The notes under the pieces: model-generated
The model's database searches: none
What the model was told of the DNA's origin: nothing
Seen by the model: the letters and a program-made list of their open reading frames with translations, nothing else
Shown here: positions 7,318 through 15,528 of the stretch, piece after piece
Layout of the letters: every line of letters starts with the position of its first letter
Numbering within the stretch: the stretch's first letter is position 1
NCBI RefSeq assembly: GCF_029892095.1
Contig: NZ_JARZAE010000004.1
Location: 2,294,001-2,358,000 of the forward strand
Length of the DNA: 64,000 nucleotides
Direction of reading: 5' to 3'
Origin: Kitasatospora sp. MAP12-44
GTDB lineage: Bacteria > Actinomycetota > Actinomycetes > Streptomycetales > Streptomycetaceae
Translations under genes and position numbers: made by a program

Positions 7318-9578
7318 TCCGACTCGGACTGCGCCTCACCCTCGCGGGCGGCCGCGACGCCGCCGCCCGCCTGGCGATCATCGCCGCCGCCGTCGCGCTC
7401 GGCGTCGGCCTGCTGCTCAGCACCCTGGCCGCGCTCAATGCCACCACCACCCAGAACAGCCGCTACGCCTGGCTCAACACCGGAGCGGCGGCCACCCCGG
7501 CCTCGTCCAGCGCGGACCCGCTGTGGTGGCTGCTCCGGGCCGACACCTTCAACGGCAAGGTCATTGCCCGGATCGACATAGCGGCCACCGGCCCGCACGC
7601 GCCGGTTCCGCCGGGTATCCCGTTCCTGCCGGCGCCCGGCCAGTTCTACGCCTCGCCGGCCCTCGGCAAGCTGATGGCCACCACCCCGGCCGCCGAGCTC
7701 GCGGACCGCTACCCGGGCCACCAGGTCGGCACGATCGGCAACTCCGCGCTGCCCGGGCCCAATTCGCTGGTCATCGTGATCGGGAACCGCCCCGACGAGC
7801 TCGCGAACAACCGCCAGGCCCACCAGGTCACCTCGATCCTGGCCACCCCACCCAGCCAGTGCTCCGACTGCGTGGTCGGCACCAAGGCCAACGGGGTGGA
7901 CCTGATCCTCTCGGTCGTGGCGGTCGCGCTGATCTTCCCGGTGGTCATCCTGATCGGGACGGCGACCCGGCTCTCGGCAACCCGCCGCGAACAGCGCTTC
8001 GCCGCGATGCGGCTGGTGGGCGCCACGCCCAAGCAGATCTCGATGATCTCGGCCGTCGAGTCGACGGTCGCCGCGGTGGTCGGCATGGTCGCCGGTCTGG
8101 GGGTGTTCTTCCTGATCCGCCCCGTCATGTCGGCGACCAGCTTCACCCCCGACCGGTTCTTCACCAGCGACCTGTCCCTCAGCCCGGCCAACCTCCTGCT
8201 GGTCGTGGTCGGCGTCCCGGTGGCCGCAGCACTCTCCGCCCGGATCGCCCTGCGCCGGGTGCAGATCTCCCCGCTGGGCGTGACCCGCAAGGTCACCCCG
8301 CGCCCGCCCCGGGCCTACCGGGTGATCCCGCTGGCCGCGGGAATCGCCGAGCTGGCGTACTTCGTCGGCCGGGACCCCAAGACCACCACCGGCCAGATCC
8401 AGGCCTTTGTGCCGGGAATCCTGCTGGTGCTGGGCGGGCTGGTCATCGCCGGACCGTGGCTGACCATGGCCGGAGCCCGGCTGATGGCCAGCCACGCGCG
8501 CCGGCCGGCCCTGCTGGTCGCCGGGCGCCGGCTCTCGGACGACCCCCGAGCGGGCTTCCGGGCGGTCAGCGGGCTGATCCTCGCCCTCTGCATCACCAGC
8601 GGGGCAGTCGGCATCATCACCTCGCTGGTCGCCGAGCGCCATCTGCCGAAGGGCAGCGAGGCGGTCAGCACCAGCCTGGTCGACGACTTCACCCACGGCC
8701 TCTCCCCCGACCGTCAGCCGATCGGGGCCCTGGCCCCGCTCACGGACACGGCACTGGCGCAGTTGCGCGCGATCCCAGGAATCCAGGGCGTGACGGAGAT
8801 CCGCACCAACCCGCTGGGCACCATCGACCCCAGCGAGGGCAAGCTCCCGCCGGGGGTGAAGCCCTGGGTCGCCGGCCTGGCGTCCTGCGCCCAGCTCGCC
8901 AGCACGCCGGCGTTCAGCGTGTGCCCGGCCGGGGCCGAGGCGGCGTCGGTCGCCCCACACTTCGAGAACATCGGCTTCGATCCGGGGGACTGGCCCGCGC
9001 TCTGGCCCGCCGCCGCCATCTCCGCCGAGCAGCTCCAGAGCCTGCCCGTCCAGGAGATCGTGGTGGCCACGGACGGATCGGTGACGGCGACCGAGCAGGC
9101 ACGTACCGCGCTCGCGAACGCCTATCCCACCGAGCGCCCGCCGACGACCATCAGCGAGGAACGCAACTGGCAGTACTCGGAGCTGGCCCTGTACCAGCGG
9201 TTGGCCGACGTGGTGATCGTCGTCAGCTTCCCGATCGCCGGCTGCAGCCTCGCGGTGAGCGTGGCCGGCGGCCTGAGCGACCGCAAACGTCCGTTCAGCC
9301 TGCTGCGGCTGACCGGCGTACGGCTCGGGGTGCTGCGGCGGATCGTCCTGCTGGAGAGCGCGGTACCGCTGCTGGTGGTCTCCGTGGTGGCGATCGGGAT
9401 GGGGTTCCTGTCCGCGCAGCTGTTCCTGCAGGCGCAGTTCGGCTACTCGGTGCGGGCGCCGGGCGTCGAGTACTACGTGATCACCACACTCGGGCTGGCC
9501 GCCTCGCTCGGGGTCATCGCGTCCACCCTGCCGCTGCTGCGCCGGATCACCGGCCCCGAAGTCGCCCGCAACGACTGA
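7314..9578 (+). CDS. FtsX-like ABC transporter permease
   Basis: 754 residues. One N-terminal membrane segment (~13-35), a periplasm-type outer domain, a block of three segments near 200-340 (LILSVVAVALIFPVVILIG, LLLVVVGVPVAAALSAR), two further segments (~340-385), a second outer domain and a C-terminal block (~630-745). This is the duplicated FtsX layout. RREQRFAAMRLVGATPKQISMI is the typical coupling loop. The partner ATPase is the preceding gene. The operon ends at the hairpin at 9596-9628. Confidence 0.92.
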   Translation: MIRLGLRLTLAGGRDAAARLAIIAAAVALGVGLLLSTLAALNATTTQNSRYAWLNTGAAATPASSSADPLWWLLRADTFNGKVIARIDIAATGPHAPVPPGIPFLPAPGQFYASPALGKLMATTPAAELADRYPGHQVGTIGNSALPGPNSLVIVIGNRPDELANNRQAHQVTSILATPPSQCSDCVVGTKANGVDLILSVVAVALIFPVVILIGTATRLSATRREQRFAAMRLVGATPKQISMISAVESTVAAVVGMVAGLGVFFLIRPVMSATSFTPDRFFTSDLSLSPANLLLVVVGVPVAAALSARIALRRVQISPLGVTRKVTPRPPRAYRVIPLAAGIAELAYFVGRDPKTTTGQIQAFVPGILLVLGGLVIAGPWLTMAGARLMASHARRPALLVAGRRLSDDPRAGFRAVSGLILALCITSGAVGIITSLVAERHLPKGSEAVSTSLVDDFTHGLSPDRQPIGALAPLTDTALAQLRAIPGIQGVTEIRTNPLGTIDPSEGKLPPGVKPWVAGLASCAQLASTPAFSVCPAGAEAASVAPHFENIGFDPGDWPALWPAAAISAEQLQSLPVQEIVVATDGSVTATEQARTALANAYPTERPPTTISEERNWQYSELALYQRLADVVIVVSFPIAGCSLAVSVAGGLSDRKRPFSLLRLTGVRLGVLRRIVLLESAVPLLVVSVVAIGMGFLSAQLFLQAQFGYSVRAPGVEYYVITTLGLAASLGVIASTLPLLRRITGPEVARND

Positions 9579-9595
9579 CCGCACGACGCACGCGA

Positions 9596-9659
9596 CGGCC
9601 TCCGGCGCACAGGGGACCCCGGAGGCCGCCGCGAGCAGTCAACTTTTTTCGGCGGCCTC
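9596..9659. terminator. Two mutually exclusive hairpins downstream of the ABC operon and the tRNA-like gene
   Basis: CGGCCTCCGG (9596-9605) pairs with CCGGAGGCCG (9619-9628). The overlapping segment GAGGCCGCCG (9622-9631) can instead pair perfectly with CGGCGGCCTC (9650-9659). A T6 run lies at 9644-9649. The first hairpin probably terminates the plus-strand ABC operon. The second lies directly behind the 3' end of the minus-strand tRNA-like gene. They cannot form together. Confidence 0.6.
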
Positions 9660-9665
9660 AACTCT

Positions 9666-9760
9666 CGGCGGAGAGGGCAGGATTCGAACCTGCGAAGGCC
9701 ACAAAGACCCGACCAGAACCGAAGCCCTGGTCCCCGATAAACCACTCCGGGCACCTATCC
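9666..9760 (-). ncRNA. tRNA-Ser-like RNA with no anticodon loop
   Basis: Read on the minus strand from 9760, the sequence folds as a class II tRNA. Acceptor stem GGATAGG/CCTCTCC has one mismatch. U8 and G9 are present. The D stem CCCG/CGGG has an 11-base loop with the conserved GG. The variable arm of 18 bases has a GGTC/GGCC stem. The T stem GCAGG/CCTGC is perfect with loop TTCGAAT, the discriminator is G (9669), then CCG. The anticodon arm is replaced by an 8-bp hairpin (9712-9731) capped by TTCG and closed by C-G, so there is no 7-base loop and no anticodon. Long variable arm plus G73 are SerRS identity features, and SerRS does not read the anticodon. It cannot decode, but might be charged. 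Not a normal tRNA; a pseudogene is the alternative. Confidence 0.7.
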
Positions 9761-9934
9761 ATGCTCCCGGTCCGGTTTCCCGTCCCGTTCACAAGGAAGA
9801 TATTGCCAGCAGCAGCTGACGCCCCACTGACAGATCCCTGACACCCCCGCTCCCCCAGTAACGCCCCGCGGAGCATCGCTCGCCCGCAACCGGGCACCCA
9901 TGACCCACCCCGACCCGGCAATCGCCGCGATCCC

Positions 9935-9965
9935 GTAGCACAGTGCATTACAGCGCGCTACGCTG
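9935..9965 (+). promoter_or_regulatory. Candidate operator/promoter of the toxin-antitoxin pair
   Basis: Two overlapping inverted repeats lie just before the antitoxin ATG at 9971: GTAGC (9935-9939) with GCTAC (9957-9961), and the perfect CAGCG-N5-CGCTG (9951-9965). A TACGCT hexamer (9959-9964) could be the -10, giving a very short or absent leader. Phd/YefM antitoxins generally bind such repeats to repress their own operon. Confidence 0.45.
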
Positions 9966-9970
9966 AAGTC

Positions 9971-10249
9971 ATGAAGACCATCACCCAGCGGGAGCTGACC
10001 GCGCGCTCCAAGGCGGTGCTCGACGACGTCGAGGCAGGCGAGACCTACCACATCACTCGCAATGGCACCGAGATTGCCGAGGTGCGCCCGCTAAGCGCCC
10101 GGCGCCGCTTCGTCCCCGTGGACGAGCTCCAGCGGAAGTGGCGCCATGCGCCGAAGGTCGATGCTGCCGGGATGCGCGCGGAGGCCGACGAGTTCTTCGG
10201 CGCCGACGACCTCATCAGCGACGATGACAACCCATGGGAGCGCGGATGA
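9971..10249 (+). CDS. Phd/YefM-type antitoxin
   Basis: 92 residues. The N-terminus MKTITQRELTARSKAVLDDVEAGETYHITRNGTEIAEVRPL is the Phd/YefM DNA-binding and dimerisation fold. The acidic C-terminus (EADEFFGADDLISDDDNPWE) is the usual disordered part that wraps the toxin. It overlaps the PIN toxin gene as ATGA at 10246-10249, so synthesis is coupled. It neutralises the toxin and probably represses its own promoter. Confidence 0.93.
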   Translation: MKTITQRELTARSKAVLDDVEAGETYHITRNGTEIAEVRPLSARRRFVPVDELQRKWRHAPKVDAAGMRAEADEFFGADDLISDDDNPWERG

Positions 10250-10650
10250 CCGGCAGGGCGCCGCGAGGACTGCTGGATACCTGCGTGATCATCGATTTGC
10301 AGGACATCGATCCCGGCTTCCTTCCCGTGGAGGCAGCCGTCTCCTCAATCGTCCTGGCAGAGCTGGCGCAGGGCGTGGCCATGACGCGGGATCCAGCCGA
10401 GATGATGGCGCGAGCCCAGCGCCTGGCGGACGTCGAAGCAGCATTCGCGGCCTTGCCCTTCGATCGGGAGGCCGCCCGCAGATTCGGCACCCTGGTCGCA
10501 CTCACCGTCAAGGCCAAGCGTGATCCCCGGCCCCGTCGGATAGATCTGATGATCGCCGCCACGGCGGCCGCGCACGGCCTCCCGCTCTTCACCCGAAACG
10601 CTGGCGACTTCAAAGGACTGGAACAGGGCGTCGAGATCATCCCTGTGTGA
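10246..10650 (+). CDS. PIN-domain (VapC-like) ribonuclease toxin
   Basis: 134 residues with the four acidic PIN residues visible: Asp in LLDTCVIIDL, Glu in VLAELAQGV, Asp in RIDLMIAATA and Asp in RNAGDFKGL. VapC toxins are metal-dependent RNases that often cut tRNAs or rRNA. The ATG at 10246 (MTGRAPRG) is chosen over 10234 because it forms the ATGA junction with the antitoxin. The last 14 bases overlap tail-to-tail with the opposite DUF2087 gene. A tRNA-like gene lies 210 bp upstream on the other strand. Confidence 0.93.
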   Translation: MTGRAPRGLLDTCVIIDLQDIDPGFLPVEAAVSSIVLAELAQGVAMTRDPAEMMARAQRLADVEAAFAALPFDREAARRFGTLVALTVKAKRDPRPRRIDLMIAATAAAHGLPLFTRNAGDFKGLEQGVEIIPV

Positions 10651-10918
10651 GCGGCGCCACCCGCTGGTAGCTGCTGCCGTCCCTCGTGCGGCTCAGCTTC
10701 CCGGCCTCCACGAGGTAGCGGCGCAGGGCCGAGCAGTCGTCGTGGACCGTGCGCAGGGCGTCGTTGACCTCGGCCTCGCCGTACGTGCGGCCCGGCTCGA
10801 AGAGGGTCTCGGCGAGGTGGGTGAGCAACTGCTCGCGGCGGGCCGACTTGCGCGGAATCGCGCTCAGGCGCCCGGCGGCGGAGAAGAGGCCGGCGACGGA
10901 TGCGGTGCTGGAGGACAT
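10637..10918 (-). CDS. DUF2087 domain protein
   Basis: 93 residues. The central and C-terminal parts (IPRKSARREQLLTHLAETLFEPGRTYGEAEVNDALRTVHDDCSALRRYLVEAGKLSRTRDGSSYQRV) match the DUF2087 pattern, a small helical winged-helix-like domain often fused to regulators. The ATG at 10918 is chosen over an upstream start because GGAAGG lies 9 bases before it. It is upstream of hisF on the same strand, but its stop is on the far side, so it is a separate unit. Function unknown. Confidence 0.8.
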   Translation of the reverse strand: MSSSTASVAGLFSAAGRLSAIPRKSARREQLLTHLAETLFEPGRTYGEAEVNDALRTVHDDCSALRRYLVEAGKLSRTRDGSSYQRVAPLTQG

Positions 10919-10968
10919 GGCCGGAAGCCTTCCAGCAGCACCGACACCGCAGCAACGCATTTACACCG

Positions 10969-11739
10969 CTACCGCACCGGGTGCCCGCTCTCCCGCAGGG
11001 CCGCCTTGACCTCGCCGATCCGCAGGTCGCCGAAGTGGAAGACGGACGCCGCCAGCACCGCGTCCGCACCCGCGTCCACCGCCGGCGCGAAGTCGCCGAG
11101 CTTGCCCGCGCCGCCCGAGGCGATCACCGGGACGGCGACCGCCGCCCGCACCGCGCGGATCATCTCCAGGTCGTAGCCGTCCTTGGTGCCGTCCGCGTCC
11201 ATCGAGTTGAGCAGGATCTCCCCCGCGCCCAACTCGGCTGCCCGGCCCGCCCATTCGACGGCGTCCAGGCCGGTGCCCTGCCGACCGCCGTGCGTGGTGA
11301 CCTCGTAGCCGGAGGCGGTCTCGGTACCGGGCGGGCAGCGCCGCGCGTCGACCGAGAGCACCAGCACCTGGCGGCCGAAGCGCTGAGCGATCTCGCGGAT
11401 CAGCTCGGGGCGGGCGATCGCCGCGGTGTTGACGCCGACCTTGTCGGCGCCGGCCCGCAGCAGCTTGTCGACGTCCTCGACGGCGCGGATGCCGCCGCCC
11501 ACCGTCAGCGGGATGAAGACCTGCTCGGCGGTGCGGCGCACCACGTCATAGGTGGTCTCCCGGGAGCCGGACGAGGCGGTGATGTCGAGGAACGTCAACT
11601 CGTCGGCGCCCTCGGCGTCGTAGAGCTTGGCCATCTCGACCGGGTCGCCGGCGTCGCGCAGGTTCTGGAAGTTGACGCCCTTGACCACCCGGCCCGCGTC
11701 GACGTCCAGACAGGGGATCACTCGGACCGCGAGGGTCAT
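10969..11739 (-). CDS. hisF: Imidazole glycerol phosphate synthase, cyclase subunit
   Basis: 256 residues, a beta/alpha barrel. HisF takes PRFAR and the ammonia delivered by HisH to make imidazole glycerol phosphate and AICAR. Seen: [24 protein letters not shown] with catalytic Asp11, LTVGGGIR, the second catalytic Asp in [18 protein letters not shown], and [13 protein letters not shown] for phosphate binding. The start overlaps the stop of the RidA gene (ATGA, 11736-11739). It is the last gene of the operon 10969-16832. Confidence 0.97.
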   Translation of the reverse strand: MTLAVRVIPCLDVDAGRVVKGVNFQNLRDAGDPVEMAKLYDAEGADELTFLDITASSGSRETTYDVVRRTAEQVFIPLTVGGGIRAVEDVDKLLRAGADKVGVNTAAIARPELIREIAQRFGRQVLVLSVDARRCPPGTETASGYEVTTHGGRQGTGLDAVEWAGRAAELGAGEILLNSMDADGTKDGYDLEMIRAVRAAVAVPVIASGGAGKLGDFAPAVDAGADAVLAASVFHFGDLRIGEVKAALRESGHPVR

Positions 11740-12179
11740 CTACCAGTACCTTCCAGGGAGTTGGCCAGCCAGTCGGCCAAACCGACGCGGTGGGCGTCGA
11801 GTTCGATCTCGACCATCATCCGGGAGTCGATCAGGCCGTCCACCACGACCATGGTCGCGGCGGGCCGGCCCGCGTCGAACAGCTGCTTGTGGGCGCGGCC
11901 GACCTCGTCGGCGTCCCGGACGTGGGTGATGTACATCCGCGTGCGGATCACGTCCGCCGCGGTCAGACCGTACGTGGCCAGCGCCGTGAGGCCGACGCCG
12001 AAGGCGGAGAGCGTCTGCCGGTAGGGGTCGCCCTCGTGCTCGATCTTCCCGTCCACCCAGGCCGTGGAGCCCGAGACATGGACGTAGTCACCGGCGGCGA
12101 CCGCCCGCGAGTAGCCGAACTGCTCCTCCCAGGGGGAGAATCCGGCGACCCTGCCACGCACGATCCGAGGGTCTGTCAC
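11736..12179 (-). CDS. RidA family (YjgF/YER057c) protein inside the his operon
   Basis: 147 residues with the RidA fold: [50 protein letters not shown] and [26 protein letters not shown]. RidA proteins hydrolyse reactive enamines and imines such as 2-aminoacrylate that leak from PLP enzymes. The conserved arginine occurs in VIRTRMYI, and a GLID..MMVEIE C-terminus is intact. It overlaps priA (GTGA, 12176-12179) and hisF (ATGA), so it is an integral member of the operon. Its substrate in histidine synthesis is unknown; protection of HisC or PriA steps is a guess. Confidence 0.9.
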   Translation of the reverse strand: MTDPRIVRGRVAGFSPWEEQFGYSRAVAAGDYVHVSGSTAWVDGKIEHEGDPYRQTLSAFGVGLTALATYGLTAADVIRTRMYITHVRDADEVGRAHKQLFDAGRPAATMVVVDGLIDSRMMVEIELDAHRVGLADWLANSLEGTGR

Positions 12180-12898
12180 GACATGGCCTCCAGGGCCTCT
12201 TCGAGGGTGAACTTCTGCTCGTAGAGGGCCTTGCCCACAATCGAACCCTCGACACCTTCCGGCACCAGGGTGGCGATCGCGCGCAGGTCGTCGAGCGAGG
12301 AGACCCCGCCGCTGGCGACCACGGGCTTGTCGGTGGCGGCGCAGACGTCGCGCAGCAGCTGCAGGTTGGGGCCGGTCAGGGTGCCGTCGCGGTTGACGTC
12401 GGTGACGACGTAGCGGGCGCAGCCCTCGGAGTCGAGGCGGGCCAGCACCTCGAACAGGTCGCCGCCGTCACGGGTCCAGCCGCGGCCGCGCAGGGTGGTG
12501 CCGACCACGTCCAGGCCGACCGCGATCTTGTCGCCGTGCTCGGCGATCACCTTGGCGACCCACTCCGGGCTCTCCAGCGCGGCGGTGCCCAGGTTGACCC
12601 GGGTGCAGCCGGTGGCCAGCGCGGCGGCGAGCGACGCGTCGTCGCGGATGCCGCCGGAGAGCTCGACCTTGATGTCCAGCGCGGCGGTCACCTCGCGCAG
12701 CAGCTCGCGGTTGCTGCCGGTGCCGAAGGCGGCGTCGAGGTCGACCAGGTGCAGCCACTCGGCGCCGGCGTTCTGCCAGGCGAGAGCGGCCGCGAGGGGC
12801 TCACCGAAGGAAGTCTCGGTGCCGGAGGCGCCCTTGACCAGGCGCACGGCCTGGCCGTCCCGGACGTCGACGGCGGGCAGCAGTTCGAGGCGGCTCAT
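12176..12898 (-). CDS. priA: Bifunctional HisA/TrpF isomerase PriA
   Basis: 240 residues, a beta/alpha barrel. In actinobacteria PriA isomerises both ProFAR (histidine) and phosphoribosyl anthranilate (tryptophan). Seen: [20 protein letters not shown] with catalytic Asp, [33 protein letters not shown] with the second Asp, and [12 protein letters not shown]. The ATG at 12898 has AGGAAAG about 10 bases upstream; the in-frame TTG at 12907 would place that motif too close. The dual role is established for the family in this lineage; whether a separate trpF exists lies outside the window. Confidence 0.95.
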   Translation of the reverse strand: MSRLELLPAVDVRDGQAVRLVKGASGTETSFGEPLAAALAWQNAGAEWLHLVDLDAAFGTGSNRELLREVTAALDIKVELSGGIRDDASLAAALATGCTRVNLGTAALESPEWVAKVIAEHGDKIAVGLDVVGTTLRGRGWTRDGGDLFEVLARLDSEGCARYVVTDVNRDGTLTGPNLQLLRDVCAATDKPVVASGGVSSLDDLRAIATLVPEGVEGSIVGKALYEQKFTLEEALEAMS

Positions 12899-12962
12899 GG
12901 CAGGCAACTTTCCTGGCAGCAGGGAGGGTTGAGAGAAAATTCGCAGAGAGCGAGAACGGGCA

Positions 12963-13598
12963 TCACAGCGTGTCGACCCAGTTGGTCAGCAGCGCGGCGC
13001 CGGCGTCGCCGGACTTCTCCGGATGGAACTGGGTCGCCCACAGCGGCCCGTTCTCGACGGCCGCGACGAACGGCTGCCCGTGCGTGGTCCAGCTGACCAG
13101 CGGGGCGTTCAGCCGCGCGTTGTTGGACTCCAGCTCCCAGCGGCGCACGCCGTAGGAGTGCACGAAGTAGAAGCGGGTCTCGGGGTCCAGGCCCGCGAAG
13201 AGCCGGCTGCCCTCGGGCGTGTCGACGGTGTTCCAGCCCATGTGCGGGACGATCGGCGCGTCCAGCGGCTCGACGGTGCCGGGCCACTCGTCGCAGCCCG
13301 CCGTCTCCACTCCGTGCTCGACGCCGCGCTCGAAGAGGATCTGCATGCCGACGCAGATCCCGAGCACCGGACGGCCGCCGGCCAGCCGCCGTCCGATGAT
13401 CTGCTCGCCGCGCACCGCGCGCAGCCCGCGCATGCAGGCCTCGAAGGCGCCGACGCCCGGCACCAGCAGTCCGTCCGCGTCCAGCGCCTGCTGGAAGTCG
13501 GAGCTGACGGTGACGTTCGCGCCGGTCCGCTCCACCGCGCGCTGGGCGGAGCGCAGGTTGCCGGATCCGTAGTCGAAGACCACAACGTTCTTGGCCAT
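12963..13598 (-). CDS. hisH: Imidazole glycerol phosphate synthase, glutaminase subunit
   Basis: 211 residues, a class I glutamine amidotransferase that supplies ammonia to HisF. Seen: [14 protein letters not shown], the oxyanion strand LLVPGVGAF, nucleophile Cys in [11 protein letters not shown], and the His-Glu pair in [15 protein letters not shown] lies 7 bases before the ATG at 13598. It is 64 bp upstream of priA. Confidence 0.97.
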   Translation of the reverse strand: MAKNVVVFDYGSGNLRSAQRAVERTGANVTVSSDFQQALDADGLLVPGVGAFEACMRGLRAVRGEQIIGRRLAGGRPVLGICVGMQILFERGVEHGVETAGCDEWPGTVEPLDAPIVPHMGWNTVDTPEGSRLFAGLDPETRFYFVHSYGVRRWELESNNARLNAPLVSWTTHGQPFVAAVENGPLWATQFHPEKSGDAGAALLTNWVDTL

Positions 13599-13632
13599 GA
13601 AGGGACTCCGTAACTAAAAGAAGCGAGAGGCG

Positions 13633-13782
13633 CTAGAGGCGCAGGGCGCCGGCGGCGAGGCAGAGCACCGAGCCGATGCCGAGGACGGCGATGACGCCCT
13701 TGGGCAGCTTCTGCTTCCAGAACGAGTACACCCCGGCCCCGAGGAAGAGGCCGACGGCGATCAGGATGGTCGAGCTGCTCAC
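13633..13782 (-). CDS. 49-residue membrane protein in the his operon
   Basis: Small protein starting at the GTG of 13782, which overlaps the TGA of hisB as GTGA (13779-13782). The sequence SSSTILIAVGLFLGAGVYSFW, a short basic KQKLPKG loop, then VIAVLGIGSVLCLAAGALRL gives two membrane segments with a tight turn, a helical hairpin. The overlap, high GC3 and position inside the operon support a real gene. Function unknown. It could be an accessory membrane factor of the pathway or simply a conserved passenger. Confidence 0.75.
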   Translation of the reverse strand: MSSSTILIAVGLFLGAGVYSFWKQKLPKGVIAVLGIGSVLCLAAGALRL

Positions 13783-14372
13783 AGTGCGCCCTTGGTCGAG
13801 GGGAGGATGCCGGCCGCGCGCGGGTCGAACTCGGCGGCGTAACGCAGCGCCCGCGCGAGCGCCTTGAACTGGCACTCCACGATGTGGTGGGCGTTGCGCC
13901 CGTACGGCACGTGGATGTGCAGCGCTATCTGGGCCTGCGCGACGAAGGACTCGAAGATGTGCCGGGTCATCGTCACGTCGTACGAGCCGATCATCGGCGC
14001 CATCGACTCCGGCTCGGTGTGCACCAGGTACGGGCGGCCGGACAGGTCCACGGTGACCTGGGCCAGCGACTCGTCCAGCGGGACCGTGCAGTTGCCGAAG
14101 CGGTAGATGCCGACCTTGTCGCCGAGCGCCTGCTTGAACGCCGCGCCCAACGCGAGGGCGGTGTCCTCGATCGTGTGGTGGGTGTCGATGTGCAGGTCGC
14201 CCTCGGTCTTCACGGTGAGGTCGAAGAGGCCGTGGCGGCCCAGCTGGTCGAGCATGTGGTCGTAGAACCCCACGCCCGTGGAGATGTCGGTCTTGCCGGT
14301 GCCGTCGAGATCGATCTCGACCAGGACCGAGGTCTCCTTGGTGGTGCGCTCGATGCGCCCGATACGGGACAT
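13779..14372 (-). CDS. hisB: Imidazoleglycerol-phosphate dehydratase
   Basis: 197 residues, monofunctional as in other actinobacteria. It dehydrates imidazole glycerol phosphate using two manganese ions. Seen: GRIERTTKETSVLVEIDLDGTGK, the metal ligand motifs DHMLDQLGRHGLFDL, HIDTHHTIEDTALALG and RNAHHIVECQFKALARAL. It starts at ATG 14372, 7 bp after hisC, and its stop overlaps the small membrane gene. Confidence 0.97.
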   Translation of the reverse strand: MSRIGRIERTTKETSVLVEIDLDGTGKTDISTGVGFYDHMLDQLGRHGLFDLTVKTEGDLHIDTHHTIEDTALALGAAFKQALGDKVGIYRFGNCTVPLDESLAQVTVDLSGRPYLVHTEPESMAPMIGSYDVTMTRHIFESFVAQAQIALHIHVPYGRNAHHIVECQFKALARALRYAAEFDPRAAGILPSTKGAL

Positions 14373-14379
14373 AGGTGGG

Positions 14380-15528
14380 TTACAGCTCCTGAGAAGAGGC
14401 GCGCACGGAGTGCGTCCTTGGAAGGGTGGCGGCGGGCGACGGGAGGGCGGTGGTGACGGCGTCCAGGAAGGCGTCGTTCTCGGCCGGGGTGCCCGCGGTG
14501 ACCCGCAGCCGCCCCGGAACGCCGTTGTCGCGGATCAGGACGCCGCGGTCGAGGATCGCCTGCCAGACGGCGTGCGGGTCCTCGAAGGTCCCGAACTGGA
14601 TGAAGTTCGAGTCGGAGTCGGTGACCTCCAGGCCGAGCGCGCGCAGCGCCTCGACCACCCGGTCACGCTCCGCCTTCAGCCGCTCGACGTAGCCGAGCAG
14701 GGTGTCGGTGTGCTCCAGGCAGGCCAGCGCGGTCGCCTGGGTGACGGCGGACAGGTGGTACGGCAGCCGCACCAGCTGCACCGCGTCCACCACCGCCGGG
14801 TCGGCGGCCAGGTAGCCGAGCCGCAGCCCGGCCGCGCCGAAGGCCTTGGACATCGTCCGGGTGACCACCATCAGCGGCCGGCCGGCCAGCAGCGGCAGCA
14901 GCGAGTCGCGGTGGGAGAACTCCACGTACGCCTCGTCGACGATCACCATCGTCGGCTTGACGGCCTGCGCGGCGTCGTAGAGCGCGAGCACGGTGTCCGC
15001 GGCCACGGCGGTGCCGGTCGGGTTGTTCGGCGAGCAGACGAAGAGCACGTCCGGGCGGTGCTCGGCCAGCGCGGCGACCGCCGCGTCCAGGTCGATGGTG
15101 AAGTCGGCGCGGCGCGGGCCGGCGATCCAGCGGGTGCCGGTGCCGCGCGAGATCAGCTCGTGCATCTGGTACGACGGCTCGAAGCCGAGCGCGGCGCGGC
15201 CGGGGCCGCCGAAGGTCTGCAGCAGCTGCTGGATGACCTCGTTGGAGCCGTTGGCCGCCCACACCTGCTCGCGGGCGACGGCGAAGCCGGTGGTCCGGGT
15301 GAGGTAGCCGGCCAGGCCGTCGCGCAGCTCGACGGCGTCGCGGTCGGGGTAGCGGTTGAGATTGCGCGCGGCCGCGGCGACCCGCTCGGCGATCCGGGCC
15401 ACCAGCGGCTCGGGCAGCTGGTACGGGTTCTCGTTGGTGTTCAGCTGGACGGGGACGTCCAGCTGCGGCGCGCCGTAGGGGGACTGTCCGCGCAGCTCGT
15501 CGCGGACCGGCAAGTCGTCGATCTTCAC
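14380..15528 (-). CDS. hisC: Histidinol-phosphate aminotransferase
   Basis: 382 residues, PLP-dependent fold type I aminotransferase. It converts imidazole acetol phosphate to histidinol phosphate. Seen: [13 protein letters not shown] near the N-terminus, [36 protein letters not shown] with the PLP-binding Asp/Tyr, and the Schiff-base lysine in [20 protein letters not shown]. The GTG start at 15528 overlaps the hisD stop (GTGA). Confidence 0.97.
   Translation of the reverse strand: MKIDDLPVRDELRGQSPYGAPQLDVPVQLNTNENPYQLPEPLVARIAERVAAAARNLNRYPDRDAVELRDGLAGYLTRTTGFAVAREQVWAANGSNEVIQQLLQTFGGPGRAALGFEPSYQMHELISRGTGTRWIAGPRRADFTIDLDAAVAALAEHRPDVLFVCSPNNPTGTAVAADTVLALYDAAQAVKPTMVIVDEAYVEFSHRDSLLPLLAGRPLMVVTRTMSKAFGAAGLRLGYLAADPAVVDAVQLVRLPYHLSAVTQATALACLEHTDTLLGYVERLKAERDRVVEALRALGLEVTDSDSNFIQFGTFEDPHAVWQAILDRGVLIRDNGVPGRLRVTAGTPAENDAFLDAVTTALPSPAATLPRTHSVRASSQEL

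Noticed and set aside
6651..9584. 977-residue open frame on the minus strand opposite the ABC operon
   Set aside because: Shadow of the GC3-biased coding strand: the plus-strand frames have clear family motifs, while this one is Arg/Gly/Asp/His-rich with none. The same applies to the long opposite frames at 29955-33008, 43041-46226 and 17011-19842.
9666..9760. Ordinary tRNA gene or att-site remnant
   Set aside because: There is no 7-base anticodon loop, so it is not a decoding tRNA. An att remnant would keep only the 3' half, not all arms with a rebuilt hairpin.
9658..9948. Small open frames across the tRNA-like gene
   Set aside because: They encode strings such as AGFEPA that arise from reading a tRNA T arm as protein; the RNA explains the sequence.
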